A DNA stretch of 64,000 nt from Bipolaris cookei (GCA_002286855.1 NRSV01000047.1:186938-250937), one strand, 5' to 3'. Numbered from the stretch's first letter, positions 11,934 to 23,365 are shown. Made by a program: numbers and translations. Notes: generated by a model not told the origin, from the sequence alone.

Positions 11934-12449
11934 TGTGTACATTAACTTTGCAACTGAAAAGACTACGGGTAATCGCCATTTCTGAGAAATCATGACTTTC
12001 GGTTATTTTTTTAGAACAAGCAATGGAAAGGTTCGTGTGGGAGACAAAAGGTTTATTGAGCGAAAATCCCAATGCTGTGTCATTTCGAAAAAAATATTTT
12101 TGATACCCTGGTTCATTGGAAGAAAGCATGCTGATACTTTCGCAAAAAGATGGGCTCCCCTTCTCCGGATCGGTGCACGCGTTCACCGTACAATTCGTCA
12201 CAGCCCTTTGCAATCGCATTAAGTTTTCAAAACCAATTGTCAAAATATGCATGCCCAAAAAGTAAAAGCGCTACGTTGGGGTAACATCAAGCTCGAGTGT
12301 GATGTTCCTTCCGTCGGTAGCTCCAGCCAGGGCACGTGCCTGCTTACAGCTAGCGCCATCTTGGCACCACCGCACAGCCGAGCCAAAATTACCCTCGCAA
12401 AACTGCGACCTTGAAACCATCGACCTTCGACAACATCACGACCGTCACG
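11934..12449. other. Intergenic: ligase 3' end and eL36 promoter
   Basis: No gene seen. The last 100 bp before 12450 should hold the strong promoter of the ribosomal protein gene; I recognise no specific box. Confidence 0.45.
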
Positions 12450-13045
12450 ATGCCGAAAGAAGTCAAGCAAAAGTCAGGCCTCATAGTTGGCATTAACGCC
12501 GGCCACAGTACGTCTTCCGCCCACCCGCCTTCGACACTCCCGAACCGCTATAATTGAGATGGAAAAATTGTTGGATAGACGCTAACAATGGCCAACAGAG
12601 GTCACCCCCAGGACTCCTGCTCCCAGGATCTCCAGGAGGAAGGGTTTCCTGTCGAAGCGCACTGCTTTCGTCCGTGAGATCACCAAGGAGGTTGCTGGGT
12701 ACGTTGCACTCTTGAGTTTGGTTGAGCGCCAGATTGCGCAACCGCTTATGCAATAGGTTGCTAACATTCTTGTTTCTTACAGTCTTGCCCCCTACGAGAA
12801 GCGTATCATTGAATTGCTCCGAAACTCCAAGGACAAGCGTGCCCGTCGTCTAGCTAAGAAGAGGGTACGTCTTTCCTCCGTCCATGGCTGCACTATATGA
12901 TTCGATTTTCCCACCCGCTCGATTCAATGCACAACTCTCAGAACATACGCTGACATAGCAACAGCTCGGTACCTTTGGACGCTCAAAGAGAAAGGTTGAC
13001 GAGATGACCAAGGTTATTGCCGAGTCGAGGCGCGCGGGTCACTAA
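12450..13045 (+). CDS. RPL36: 60S ribosomal protein eL36
   Basis: Four exons (12450-12507, 12599-12698, 12783-12864, 12965-13045) give 106 residues, the normal size. The protein begins MPKEVKQKSGLIVGINAGHK and contains TPRTPAPRISRRKGFLSK, REITKEVAG, LAPYEKRIIELLRNSKDKRA and the basic end GRSKRKVDEMTKVIAESRR, all standard for eL36, a structural component of the large subunit. Introns in the first third and a very short first exon are usual for fungal ribosomal protein genes. Confidence 0.97.
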
Positions 13046-13804
13046 ACGGTTTCATGATGTGCGGTGGATGAAGCAAACACGGCGAAACGAGCGACCTTCT
13101 TTCCGATTCTGTCCCTGGGTGTTCGGTCTCTTTTTTCCTAAACGGGCGGCTCGACACAGCGATTTCGGAACGTCACAAAGCATACCTTATATACACAAAA
13201 AGGATGGCACGATTATCGGAGTATGGCAAATGGACAGTGACGGTTCCTAAACGTACCTAGCATGTGTCACTCAAAATCATGAAATGTGACGATTGGTTCA
13301 CGCCAAAACACCATGTCCGAGTGCTGTGTGGTGTGTGTGAGGTGTAGTGTCGTAGTAGTGGTTGTGGTGATGTTATTGGTGTTGAAGTATTACTATTAGC
13401 ATGGATGTCAAATTCCTACTCTATTGCCCTTATCAATGGCAGAGTAAGGGCCGAGAAATGCTTAAATTGAAACGCGCTGCACTTGGAGACAAGGCTGCTC
13501 AGGCTTCACACTGCTCTTGTGTGTGAGCGAGGTCTGGAGTAGATGCGTGGACATACATATACATATGCAATGTCATGTCATTGGGTATGACTGATGTGCA
13601 AGACGGCCTCAAGACCAGGTCTGGATTGCATTCAAGGGCTATGAATGTCGAATACAGACTAGAAGACATGTCCTTTTTTGCTTCTAGAAGAGAAGCGTGT
13701 CATATTATTCATTTGATGTCTACTCTATCAAGAAAACATGTAAACGCTCACAAAAGATGAATCGGACTTGGGTCCATGTTTGTCAATTGAGAAGGTTTGC
13801 GGCT
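13046..13804. other. Convergent 3' region, no gene seen
   Basis: Contains the 3' UTRs of eL36 and of the PITH protein. Open frames here are short and lack codon bias or domains. Confidence 0.5.
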
Positions 13805-14967
13805 TCAATCATCGTGACCAATCTTCTCCAGCTTGCCCATTTCACGCTTCTCACCCGTCTCACCCACGAAGCGTATGCGGTCGACGCGCGTCTTCTCGCT
13901 GTCGCCTTCGGCATCGGCAACGAAGAGGACGATCGAGTAGACATTTTGGAACTTGACGAAGCGGAGCTCGAGCTTGGCTGTTTGCGTTTGCTCGTCCCAA
14001 TCCGAGGGCTTGAGCTCAATGACTTGGGTTGCGGGGATGTCTTCTGCTTCCTCGAAGCCCAGGTTGTGCTGGCGGTTGATCCAGACGTGGATAGTCTTTG
14101 GTCGGACGGGGGCTTCGTCGTCATCGTCATCGCTGCCTGAGACGCAGGAGGTGATGTGGATGGTATGTAGCTTTACGTTTGCGGTAAAGGGCACGTACAG
14201 CATGAGCTGGTTGTCCACATCGCTCTCGACCCAGTCCTTGTTTCCTTCTGTACTGGCTGCGGCGCCCTTGCCCTTGTTCAGTGAGGAAGGTGATGATGTC
14301 TCGAATAGCGTCCGGACGGTTCCAAAATCGCTGTCTGCGTTGAGCAGGTCGAGGCCGCGAACGTCCACAGACTCGGTGACATCGGTGTACCCGCGTGGTA
14401 AGCTGGCGCCTATCCATGCTCCGCTTCCGTTGCCGCTTCCACCGCTTCCACCGCTTCCACTGGCGAAGCCGCTGCCGCCCTTGCCGTCGTTCTCGGCTTC
14501 TGCAGCGAGTGTCTTGATTGCCTCGGAGAGTTGTTGGGGATTCGAGCCCGAGTACTTGCGTATTTGCTGGTTATTCTTGTAGATGATGAATGTGGGAGTA
14601 CTAATGGGCAACTTGGTTAGATATCCTGTGTCTTGTGTGTTTGTGTAATATGTATATGTGCATACTTTGTGACATTGTAGCTCTGGGCAATCTGTGCTTG
14701 CTGTACTGTGCTGACTTTGGTGAAGGTGACTTTTCCTGGTCTTGAGAGCTGGCCGGCTAGCTGGTCATATACGGGCGCGATGGTTTGGCTTGATAGGTTT
14801 TGTTCATTGTAGACTGTAGGGGGCAAATGTTAGCAAAAACAGGGCAAGGTGGTGTCTTTAGATGTATGTCGCGGTGGCGGCTTCTTACAATTGACCACTA
14901 CAACGCGCGAAGATGACAGCAGCGAGCTCAGCTGAGCGGGCGACTTGATTTCAACAGTTCCAGACAT
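13805..14967 (-). CDS. Thioredoxin-like/PITH protein lacking CxxC
   Basis: Homologue of the Txl1/TXNL1 family, proteasome-associated thioredoxin-like proteins. Three exons (14889-14967, 14666-14813, 13805-14600; introns 75 and 65 nt) give 340 residues. The thioredoxin fold is recognisable (SRVVVVNFYNEQ, QTIAPVYDQLAGQL, TPTFIIYKNNQQ), but where CGPC is expected the sequence is NEQNLSSQT, with no cysteine. A glycine/serine linker leads to the PITH domain (about residues 145-325), with NQLMLYVPFTANVKLHTI, VWINRQHNLGFEEAED and RFVKFQNVYSIVLFVADAEG. So the fold remains and redox chemistry is probably lost; a binding role at the proteasome is possible. The splice joins were chosen because they restore the conserved TPTF motif. 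Confidence 0.88.
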
Positions 14968-15704
14968 TTTTGTGGGTTCTACGAGGGAGATTGATGGAAT
15001 CTGTTGTTGTTGTTGTTCGTCTGGGAAAGGCGCGACATGCAACGGTCTTGAGTTTTAGTGGGGGCGGGGTGTCGCTCCTCCGTCACCGACGATCACCGTC
15101 CGTAGATGGGTGTGGGCAGTCAGTAGTCAGGCACCGATACACCACGCGGCAAGACAACGAAGCTTCCAGAACACCACATTACCTGCTTACAGCCGCAAAT
15201 TGAGAGCCGATTCCGTCTTGTTAGTCACTCAGGACACTTGGCTCTTTGATTTGGTGCCGCCGAGTCCCCTTCTACGTCGATCTATACTGTGCCGCCGCCC
15301 TTTACATCACTGCCAGCAGCACGCGCTTCCAAATCAATACTGTCGCCATCTTCCAGAAGCAAACGGTACTTTGTACCACGTCTCTACGGGAAAGCATCAA
15401 CAGTCTCTACATAACCGCACACGCACACGGGATTGGTAAGCGCCCCTCCTGGCGTTCACCGTCCCCAGCATTGCGTGCATTCAGACCCTAATCGCCTCTG
15501 CATGGCAGGCCCAAACGACCTCCTCCTAAGTTTCGCCGAAGCAAAGCTCCTCCACCTCACCACCCTCTTTCTCCTTGTCGAACGAAGCGACTCAGCCCGA
15601 AGAGCGCATCGCTGGGATTGCTGGTACTTGCGTGCCATTTTTCTTGCAAACGCACCCACTGCTTTCTTTCTCGCACACAATCTATATAGGCTGCTTCGCC
15701 CATA
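14968..15704. other. Divergent promoter of PITH and UBX genes
   Basis: 737 bp between opposed start codons. Contains a (TTG)n run near 15000 in the leader of the PITH gene. No small gene supported. Confidence 0.45.
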
Positions 15705-17400
15705 ATGTCGCATGTCGTGGTATTCAATTCGTACGCGAGGTCTTTCAAGATTCCCACCACACCTACAAAGTATCTGACCGAGGTGCGGGATGAGGCGTGT
15801 CAGAAGTTTGGCGTCAACAAGGATCAGTTTACGTTAAAGTAAGGAATACCGTACTGCACATAAAGCCTACCACTAACCTGTCTCTAGATACAACAACAAG
15901 CCTATATCACTCTCCCAGCAGGTACGCCTTGCAAATCTTCCCCAAGGCGCCCGATTAGAGCTCGTCCAAGCATCACGATCGCCTACTGTCATATCTGTAG
16001 CCCTCCAGCTACCAGCGACTGAGAAGAACGTACGCCTTACAAACAAGTTCGCGAGTAACACGTCATTATGGGAGATTCTGCGCCATTTTGAGAGTAGCGC
16101 AGGGACCAACTACAACTTTACCCAGCGCGGTATACCTGAGATGACTGGTGCATCCGGTGCCGGAAGGCTACATTATGAGCAGCCCGTCATAACCGTCATG
16201 CCTGGTCATAAAGAGCAGTCGAGCTTTGTCGAGCTACAGCAGACACTCAGCCACTTGGGTTTTGACAGTGGATCAGCTTTGCTGAAATTGTCATACAGAA
16301 ATAGTGGCACTCCACTAGAGGAAGCTATGGCGCAGATATCACAGTATTTTAAGTCTAGCGAGCCTTCCGCTGGAGCAGAGGGGGCGCATGCTTCAACAAC
16401 CAGTCAATTAGCCTCAATACCGGACCCGGCTCAAGCTGCTCCTGAGGCAACAGAAGCCGTCGCTGGTGAGACTGTGCGCAATGCCGAGCCTGATCCAGAG
16501 CCGATGGAGGTTGAGCCGAAAACTGCAGTTCAGCCTGCACAGGAACAGGAGGCGTCAACAGAGAAATACGCAGCAGAGAACGTTGAGAACATCTCTTCAG
16601 CTGCAGCTTTAGCGGCCGCAACTTCAACGGCTTCATCCGTGCCAACACAGCCTTCTCAGTCTTCGTCACAACCTGCCCAGGATACATCACAGCCCGCCGA
16701 AAAGTCTCGCAACGTCCAAATCTTCTCTGCACCAACTTCGTCGACTCCACAAGCAGCACGAGATGCTTTCAACGAGAGTGATTACCTTCCGACCATCGAA
16801 CACGCAAAAGCGCATCAAAATGCTCTCTTAAACAAGACGAAGAACACACGCCTGCTTTCTGACAAAGAACTCGAAGAACAAGAGAAAGAACGACAAGCCA
16901 AGATCGCTGCAGCAGCCGAGAAGGGTGGTTCATTACGGATACGCATGCCCGATGGTGCACTTATTCAGATGTCTTTTAATAAGAACGATACTGCGGCTGG
17001 TCTCTACGATTTTGTTCGCGACTTCTTAGAGAAGAAGAATGAGCCCTTCCAACTCAAGAACACAGGCCCGACAGGTCGTTTAGTTCTAATCCCACGGGAT
17101 GACAAGCGGCTAGTACAGGATTTACGCTTCTTCAACAACGAGCTTGTCACGTTCCAATGGGCCGAGAACGCGAGCGCAGAGGCAAGGGCGAGTCGGCATG
17201 TACTTGCGTCGGAGTGGCATGCAAAAGCTCAAACATTGAAGGTTGAGGAGCCCGCGCGCGAAGACCCTGTCCAGCCGCAGTCAAGTCAATCTCAAGGAGG
17301 GTCTGTGACTGAGGGCAAGAGGAAAGCGAATATGAGCAACGAAGAGAAGGAAAGCAAGCTGAAGAATCTGCTCGGAAAGGGATTGTTCAAGAAGAAATAG
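15705..17400 (+). CDS. UBX-domain protein of the TUG/ASPSCR1 (Ubx4) type
   Basis: Two exons (15705-15838 and 15888-17400; 49-nt intron) give 548 residues. The N-terminus MSHVVVFNSYARSFKIPTT begins a TUG-type ubiquitin-like domain (about residues 1-75). A second ubiquitin-like segment covers about 75-120. A low-complexity Ala/Glu/Ser/Thr region follows, then a UBX domain near 388-475 (GGSLRIRMPDGALIQMSF to LVTFQWAE), and a basic tail GLFKKK. Known members bind Cdc48/p97 and adapt it to substrates, in yeast including ERAD. The C-terminal NLLGKGLFKKK is a typical ending. Confidence 0.88.
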
Positions 17401-17845
17401 AGGGGTTCTTTTACGCGGCATTCTGTATGGCGTTTGATGTTAGGATTAGCGAAAGAGTTATGAATAAGACATAATCTTCTGGCCTACTGAATCTTTACGA
17501 CTGTCTTTAAGAAGGGTCTCTGCGAACGCTCTCGCTGATCGGGTTGGTTTGAGGGTTGTGACGTTACTCTTCATTCATGAGCCCCTGACACTTTCTATGT
17601 GGGCAATTCATAATGTTTGTGTTAAAAATACTATGCAATGGCGCTGCACTGAATAAGAGACAAGTTCACTTTCACGTTCACCCCGATCTCAGAAACTGCA
17701 CGCCTACACAGCCCGCTCATCATGGGAGCATTCATTTTGACTCCACCGCATTCATAACGCATATAGTGAGGTGTCTCCCTCTTCAAAACCACTGTCTCGA
17801 CACCAATCCTCACCATTTACAGAAAACCTACTTTACACTGTAAAC
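17401..17845. other. Intergenic, no gene seen
   Basis: 3' flank of the UBX gene. The ORFs present look accidental. Confidence 0.5.
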
Positions 17846-18600
17846 ATGGCAAACAGACCCATCCAGACACTGTATCAGGCCCTGTTCACAATTACGATGG
17901 ACGACACCATCTTCTCTCAGCCAGTACGACAACAAGCTCTCTAGCCCCCAGCTGAACCAGCATCTTCAAAAGACGTTGCAGAGCAGACTATCCCATCCAA
18001 ATCCCTAGTCTCTTGACGAAAGAATAACAGCACCATCAGATCACCACGCACCCATCTCTCCTCCACGCACCCTCCACTCCCAGAAGACCACACCTTCATG
18101 CCTGCCACCCGACACACCCTCGAACAAGCTCTTGGCAAAGCCTTGCTAGACCGGCACGAAGTCCTCCTCCAATAGGATAAAAAGAACGCTCAAGATTATA
18201 TTGCACAGCTCGAAGACCCTGTCAAATAGAAGCACAGTATCGCGCCATCAACGCAAGAAGCGCTCCTCCGCAGGGAGATCGTCATGTGGAAAGCCAAAGC
18301 GCATGAGTTGGGTGAGAGCGCCAAAACAGAGATGCAGTTATTAAGAATTCGAAGAGGAGGGCTAAGGATTGAAAGCGGAGGGGTCAAGTGCTGGCCAAGG
18401 AAAATACGCGGTTGGCGGCTAGACTTGCAGAGGTAGAGAAACAGCAGGGCGGTGCAAATATGGAGGGCCTGGAGGACAAATTTGAGGTTGAGGGGAGGCT
18501 TCAGGCAAGGGATGAGGGTGCTGAGAGGGTCGGTGGAAAAGATGAGGCTGTGTATGGTGAGAAGAAGAGTAAGAAGAAAATCATGAAAGAGAGGCAGTGA
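17846..18600 (+). pseudogene. Decayed coiled-coil protein gene
   Basis: One continuous coding-like frame from ATG 17846 is interrupted by TAG or TGA at several places (after RQQAL, SLVS, EVLLQ and DPVK), then shifts frame near 18340 to KNSKRRAKD, a TGA, and KRRGQVLAKENTRLAARLAEV, and runs open to 18600. The translated pieces are Ala/Gln/Glu/Lys-rich and look like coiled coil (LEQALGKALLDRHEVLL; LAKENTRLAARLAEVEKQQ). All stops are one C-to-T change from CAG or CGA. The intact family is not recognised. It could instead be a chance frame, but the mixed-frame helix-like composition makes decay more likely. Confidence 0.45.
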
Positions 18601-18774
18601 AGGAGGTTTGATGGTCAGATTATCTGGGGTTCGGATATGGTATTCTCGTTGCCTCAGGAGTCGGGAGATGATATGGAGGTCTTGTAGAGAGTCAATTATA
18701 TGGGGACTTGAGAGTTGAAGGTTTTACTTAAGGTATTGAGTGCTAGGTTCATCAAGGTATACCGATATTTTGAA

Positions 18775-19783
18775 TTATAGCTTAGCCTTACAGTTGTTCT
18801 TCATCCGCGCATGATACTGATCCATCATCTCGCGTCTTAGCACCTTGTCCGATGGTGTCCTGGGTATCTAAACACAACATTAGCAACCATACCTTTCTCT
18901 TAAACAAAATGACACATACCAAATCAACCACCTCGATCCCACCAGTGAGCCACTCATGCCGACTTAGGCGTTCTTGAACCCATGCATGCAGCTTCCTCGC
19001 TACCTCTTCCTCTCCTTGTTTCAACTCTTCTGCCGTAAGAACAATCCACGCACGAACAAACAACGATCTATCACCCCGACCATTATCAACACACACAACA
19101 CACGCATCCCGCACAAATCCCTCGGGATGATCAAGCAGCGTATTCTCAACCTCCGTCGCCGCAATCTACAACCCCTTAACCCTAATCATCTCCTTAATCC
19201 AATCAAGATAATGAATCCGATCCTGTTCATCCCACGTAAACAAATCCACAGTCCGTAGCCACCCCGCCTCAGCAAACAGCTCAGCCGTCGCCTTCGCATC
19301 TTTAAAGTACCCCAGCGTCACTACCGCTCTTCGCGCCCAGAGCTCACCCTTCTCACCCTTGGCTACATCTTTCAAAGTCTCAGGGTCGACAACTCGTTCA
19401 GACATGCCCGGCAGCAAATGCCCAATCGTACCAGGGAACGCAGGCTCCAGACCAAAAATGCCATGGACACTGAGATTGGTGATGCTAGCTGCCTCGCTGA
19501 GTCCGTGACCGCTGGGAATCGGTGTCGCAGCACCCTGCGGTAGTTCTTTAGTTAGCTTGTAGGCCACACCTGGTGGGAGATATGCCGCTCCGCTCCCAGT
19601 ACAGAATACGGGACTCAATCGTATTATTTCGTCAGTGGACTCTGGGCGAGTTGGCGTACGAGTGGCGGGACAAGATGTAAGTGAGTGATTTTGTATTTTT
19701 GGATGCTGCGGAGTGCGGAGGGGCAAGTCCCATTTGTGTGTCATGTTAAAACGAGGACAGATCAGGTAGTCCGCTAGTGGCAA
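18775..19783 (-). pseudogene. Truncated acyl-CoA ligase (4CL-like) pseudogene
   Basis: C-terminal half of an ANL-superfamily ligase related to the intact gene at 10.0 kb. Recognisable pieces: GSGAAYLPPGVAYKL, SGHGLSEAASITN, GTIGHLLPGM, GELWARRAVVTLGYFKD, WLRTVDLFTWDEQDRIHYLD and MIRVKGL, then TAG (19166-19168) where family members have Q, then ATEVENTLLDHPEGFVRDA. A GT-AG intron is still visible near 18855-18905, followed by IPRTPSDKVLRREMM and the end NCKAKL, so the AKL peroxisomal signal survives. The N-terminal ATP-binding half is missing and the sequence before GSGAAY is unrecognisable. Confidence 0.8.
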
Positions 19784-20723
19784 GGCTTCTAGGATTTATT
19801 TGAGGCCTTCAAAAACAGCATAAGTACAGGCAGGTAAAAGAATTCCATATTAAACTCCCAAGGTGAAGCACACCCCGCATTTCTCCCCACGAATGATCTT
19901 CGTGTCGTACGGGGGAGCCTAGGCATTTTGCTTTCTACTTCGAAAGCTCAATACAACACTACAAGAAGTTAGATTGACCTCGACTGCTGACTTTGGAAAC
20001 ACAGACTAACCAGAAATATATAAGGAGAACACGAACTGGTGCAATTTGTTGGTAACACGTCGGTGCTATCCGAGGAGAATGTGCTGAACACCATTTCAAC
20101 GTCAGTCCCACTTTATATTCAAGTGAGGAAAAGTAGACTCTAAAGTTTACCCCTGTAACTATAGAGCTACTCAAGATTCTGCACATATCCTTTTTAGATG
20201 CACGCTATATAAGGCGGCTAGGATTAAGATGCAAGAAGCTAGCAGAGTGCCTTTATCGCTAGCCTTTTTCCTACATTCAGAAAAAGGTATACAGGCTACT
20301 ACCTTCATTAAGGAAACAAATGCCGCTATACAGGCCTGGTAAAGAGGAAATACTGACAACTAGAGTATATACCTATCCTAGGTATTTGTACTCTAATACC
20401 CCCTACTACTCCTATCCCGAAAGACCACCTACTACTACCCGCTAAGCTAGGCTACGAACCTCACCTTGATTTAGATAGCCCCCTCGCCTCGATCTACACC
20501 AAACTGAATGTAACTACGTAGATACTTGTAGGCCTAAAAACTTGCACATCTTATATAGCCTTAGGGCTGAGACAGGACGTTAAACTACAATAGTAATAAC
20601 GTCAATCCTGTTGACAATACTCCGATCACATGTCCTGACGACCCTAGGTCACATGACTTGGCGCCGCCCTATATCAGCTGAGCTATACATAGTTAGCAAT
20701 CTACACACTCAACAACTACTTTT
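19784..20723. other. AT-rich gap beside the transposon
   Basis: No open frame of note. Rich in TA and short CTA/TAG words, consistent with RIP-type decay. No repeat partner found inside the window. Confidence 0.5.
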
Positions 20724-20828
20724 ATCCGTGCCAAGGCTTAGCTTATTAAGCTAAGTCAGCTGCGCTGACACTCGCCGCAGGCGAGTGCCGACGCTCCCAA
20801 CGATATTACCGTCCCAACGATATTTTTT
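20724..20828 (+). repeat. Left terminal inverted repeat
   Basis: Pairs with 22628-22733 in inverted orientation with only a few mismatches. Contains a hairpin CACTCGCC-GCA-GGCGAGTG, a palindromic CTTAGCTTATTAAGCTAAG, and two direct copies of CCCAACGATATT 17 bp apart. Confidence 0.9.
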
Positions 20829-20860
20829 CGTACAACCCAGATATATTATTAAATAACTAC

Positions 20861-21160
20861 TCAACCATGCCAGTTATCATACTGATTTTCATACGCCAGT
20901 AATCCAGCACTACGCATTGACGCCCATACACGCTGTAATTGTTCGTGTATTGGTTTGTAAGCTTGGAAATGCTGTTTCTTTTTCATGATTGGCATGCCCT
21001 TCATCTTTGAATATTCAAACGTAAGCTGGCTCAACTCAGCTGCAAGCTTACTTTGAACCATCTTTCGTGCCGAATGGGAGTAAATAACTCCCATTGAAGA
21101 TTTGAGAATCGTACGGGTGCGTTGTTGCCGTGATCGCCGTGATTGTGCGATTGAAGTCAT
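20861..21160 (-). CDS. Small ORF inside the transposon
   Basis: 99 residues from ATG 21160 (in-frame codons upstream are open to 21169). Basic N-terminus (SRRSRQQRTRTIL) and helical middle (LAAELSQLTFEYSKMKG). It lies downstream of the transposase stop at 21266 on the same strand. It may be a separate protein or a last exon of the transposase joined by an intron I could not define. No family recognised. Confidence 0.45.
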   Translation of the reverse strand: MTSIAQSRRSRQQRTRTILKSSMGVIYSHSARKMVQSKLAAELSQLTFEYSKMKGMPIMKKKQHFQAYKPIHEQLQRVWASMRSAGLLAYENQYDNWHG

Positions 21161-21265
21161 GGTGCGCAATTCACCAATCGCTTAGGGCTCCAGCCAACAC
21201 GATATATTATACGCCTCCAAACCATGCGTAACGCTTTACTGTTCTCGGCTAAGCTCTATCATTCT

Positions 21266-22588
21266 CTAGGACACATGAGTCAATAGTCTGCGCTTGAGCG
21301 TCCGGACTGTCAGAGGGGTATTCAGCTCTGGTGGTGGTGGTGGTGTTCCATCCACAGTAGCGTTACCACTACTATCACTACTATTACTGCCAGCATCTTG
21401 GCAATCAGCATCCCAATCAGCAAAATCTCTCTGTACATTACTCTTGACGCGCTTAATATCCAATGGATATAATCCTGAGTCCCTCCAGCCTTTTTGTATC
21501 GTACGGGGCTTGAATGTATAGGCGCGGATTGACTCGATAGCAGCCAAGAACTCAACCTTGTTGAAAGCTGTACAGCCTGTTCGGGTTGCATGATCAACAG
21601 CCTGCGCGTGCCAGTACTTAAACGGCTGGAAACAGCCTACATCAAGTGGCTGGAGAAAGTGAGACGTATGGGGAGGTAGGCGATAGGCAATAATCTTGTG
21701 ATCCTCAAGGACTTCTAGAAACTCTTGGGTGCAGTGTGAATCAAATCCGTCGAACAAAAGCAGCCGATATACCCCTTGAATATGCTTCTGGCTCTGTTGT
21801 ACGAAGTGCTTTACCCACTCATAACTCAATTGATCGTTTGTATAGCCACTATCGCTATGCGCGATTAGATAGTTATCGGGTAAATCAGTGAAGTAGCGCT
21901 CAAGGAGCGCGTCGCCTTCAATGATAATCATTGGTGGGATAGAGTAGCCTGCAGCGTTGACGCACTCAGTTACAGTCAATGATGTACGATCATCAGGCGT
22001 TGGTAAATAGACACGGCGGCGAGGCTCAAAAGTAATAACCCACTGGTCTTTTCCGATCCCAATGCGAAAGCCAGTCTCGTCGAAGTTCCAGATATCTGAT
22101 GGTGGGATGCCATGCGTCTGAATCAGGCTTATGAAGGTGTCAAACCACTTTATAATAGAGTCTGAGTCATGCGCAAGTGCGCGATTGAGATTAAGAGATC
22201 TCTGTCGCCGTACGTGAAGCTTGGGTTGTCGTTTAAGCCATTGTTTTGCCCATCGCGAGCTTGCAGTTGGTGGAGGACCAGGACCATCATGAGCTTGTTG
22301 AAGAAGATAATTGGCACACGATACAATCATAGGCAGTCGTACACAAACGCCAAGTTCATCAAGGCGTGCGACATAATCGTATAGCGCTTGGTCTTGCGCC
22401 TTAGCAAGCTTATACGTATCAGAGGGACGCTCAGAGCGTGTTGGGCGGCCTTTTGATCGGGCGAGTAATCGCTGGTATGGAACACCGTATTCACGCGCAA
22501 GCTGCTTAAAATTGGGCTTTGCAATATCTTTGATAGACTCTAAGATCTCTTCAATACGATCATTAACTGAGATTTGTAATTGGGCCAT
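21266..22588 (-). CDS. Pogo/Fot1-like transposase
   Basis: 440 residues from the ATG at 22588, uninterrupted. An N-terminal helix-turn-helix (NFKQLAREYGVPYQRLLAR) is followed by a CENP-B/Tc5-type DNA-binding region (RWAKQWLKRQPKLHVRRQ) and the DDE_1 catalytic core: first Asp in WNFDETGF, second in LLLFDGFDSHCTQEF, third in LQPLDVGCFQPFK. A serine- and proline-rich tail with PPPPPELNTPLTVRTLKRR ends the protein. All three catalytic residues are present, so it may be active. Confidence 0.9.
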   Translation of the reverse strand: MAQLQISVNDRIEEILESIKDIAKPNFKQLAREYGVPYQRLLARSKGRPTRSERPSDTYKLAKAQDQALYDYVARLDELGVCVRLPMIVSCANYLLQQAHDGPGPPPTASSRWAKQWLKRQPKLHVRRQRSLNLNRALAHDSDSIIKWFDTFISLIQTHGIPPSDIWNFDETGFRIGIGKDQWVITFEPRRRVYLPTPDDRTSLTVTECVNAAGYSIPPMIIIEGDALLERYFTDLPDNYLIAHSDSGYTNDQLSYEWVKHFVQQSQKHIQGVYRLLLFDGFDSHCTQEFLEVLEDHKIIAYRLPPHTSHFLQPLDVGCFQPFKYWHAQAVDHATRTGCTAFNKVEFLAAIESIRAYTFKPRTIQKGWRDSGLYPLDIKRVKSNVQRDFADWDADCQDAGSNSSDSSGNATVDGTPPPPPELNTPLTVRTLKRRLLTHVS

Positions 22589-22627
22589 TGTGGGGGATAC
22601 AAGAATAGATTTAAGTGATAGAGTTGC

Positions 22628-22733
22628 AAAAAAATATCGTTGGGACGGTAATATCGTTGGGAGCGTCGGCACTCGCCTGCGGCGAGTGTCAGCGCAGCTG
22701 ATTTAGCTGAATAAGCTAAGCCTTGGCACGGAT
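22628..22733 (-). repeat. Right terminal inverted repeat
   Basis: Inverted partner of 20724-20828; same internal hairpin and direct-repeat organisation. Confidence 0.9.
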
Positions 22734-23365
22734 GGCCCCAACAGAACCATCGATTACATAGTCATAATATGGCAAAGGACCTAATTATAACAAATCCTAC
22801 ATTTTGCGTATGTACAACATGCTCGTGCGGATACAATCCTAAAACCATTGTAAAATCTTTTCATTGGCTCTTAAGCTTAGTTTGCCGCCGACCTTCATGC
22901 GGCTCCAAATGTGTTTGCATCTCATGTGTTGCCTGCAATTGCTGCAGGTGGCCTGAAACTTGCATTTGTACACCCTGCATTGGTTCTTGTTGGTTTCAGC
23001 TGACACCTCCTTATACTTGGCCTCGTCGAGTTTTCGCGCTGCCATCAGCCAATCCGCAGACATACCTGGAACATCTTGATAGAATACCATGTGCATGCAA
23101 GGAGCTAACACGTATCTTAGCTCCTGGGGTGTACATTTAGGCGCGTGTGGCGGTGAACGTCCCGAGTTGTTCCCACACGCGACCTTAGGATCGCCGCGCT
23201 TAAGTCTCAGCCTCAGCCTTCCCCAGTTTTTGGCCCCAAAAACGCCGTAAGTCCGCCTTTGCGCCTTTATAACCCTCGAGCCACCCTTCCCTGCAAATTC
23301 TATCATTATTTTTGGAGATTTACATCTCTTCTTCATAGTTATCTTAGCAGGTCCCAGTAGCGGCC
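22734..23365. other. Intergenic between transposon and CorA-like gene
   Basis: Contains cysteine-rich open frames on both strands (22769-23140 plus; minus strand ending at 22839) with no signal peptide or recognised domain. I do not call either one a gene. The last 200 bp should be the promoter of the CorA-like gene. Confidence 0.4.

Larger units (their letters stand above)
20724..22733 (-). mobile_element. Pogo/Fot1-like DNA transposon with intact transposase
   Basis: About 2.0 kb bounded by long terminal inverted repeats (20724-20828 and 22628-22733) that begin ATCCGTGCCAAGG and are nearly identical. A TA precedes TCCGTG at the left and a TG follows at the right, so the TA duplication expected of this superfamily is imperfect or mutated. 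It encodes a full-length transposase and a second small frame, both on the minus strand. Lack of stops in the transposase contrasts with the decayed genes around it and suggests recent insertion. Confidence 0.85.
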
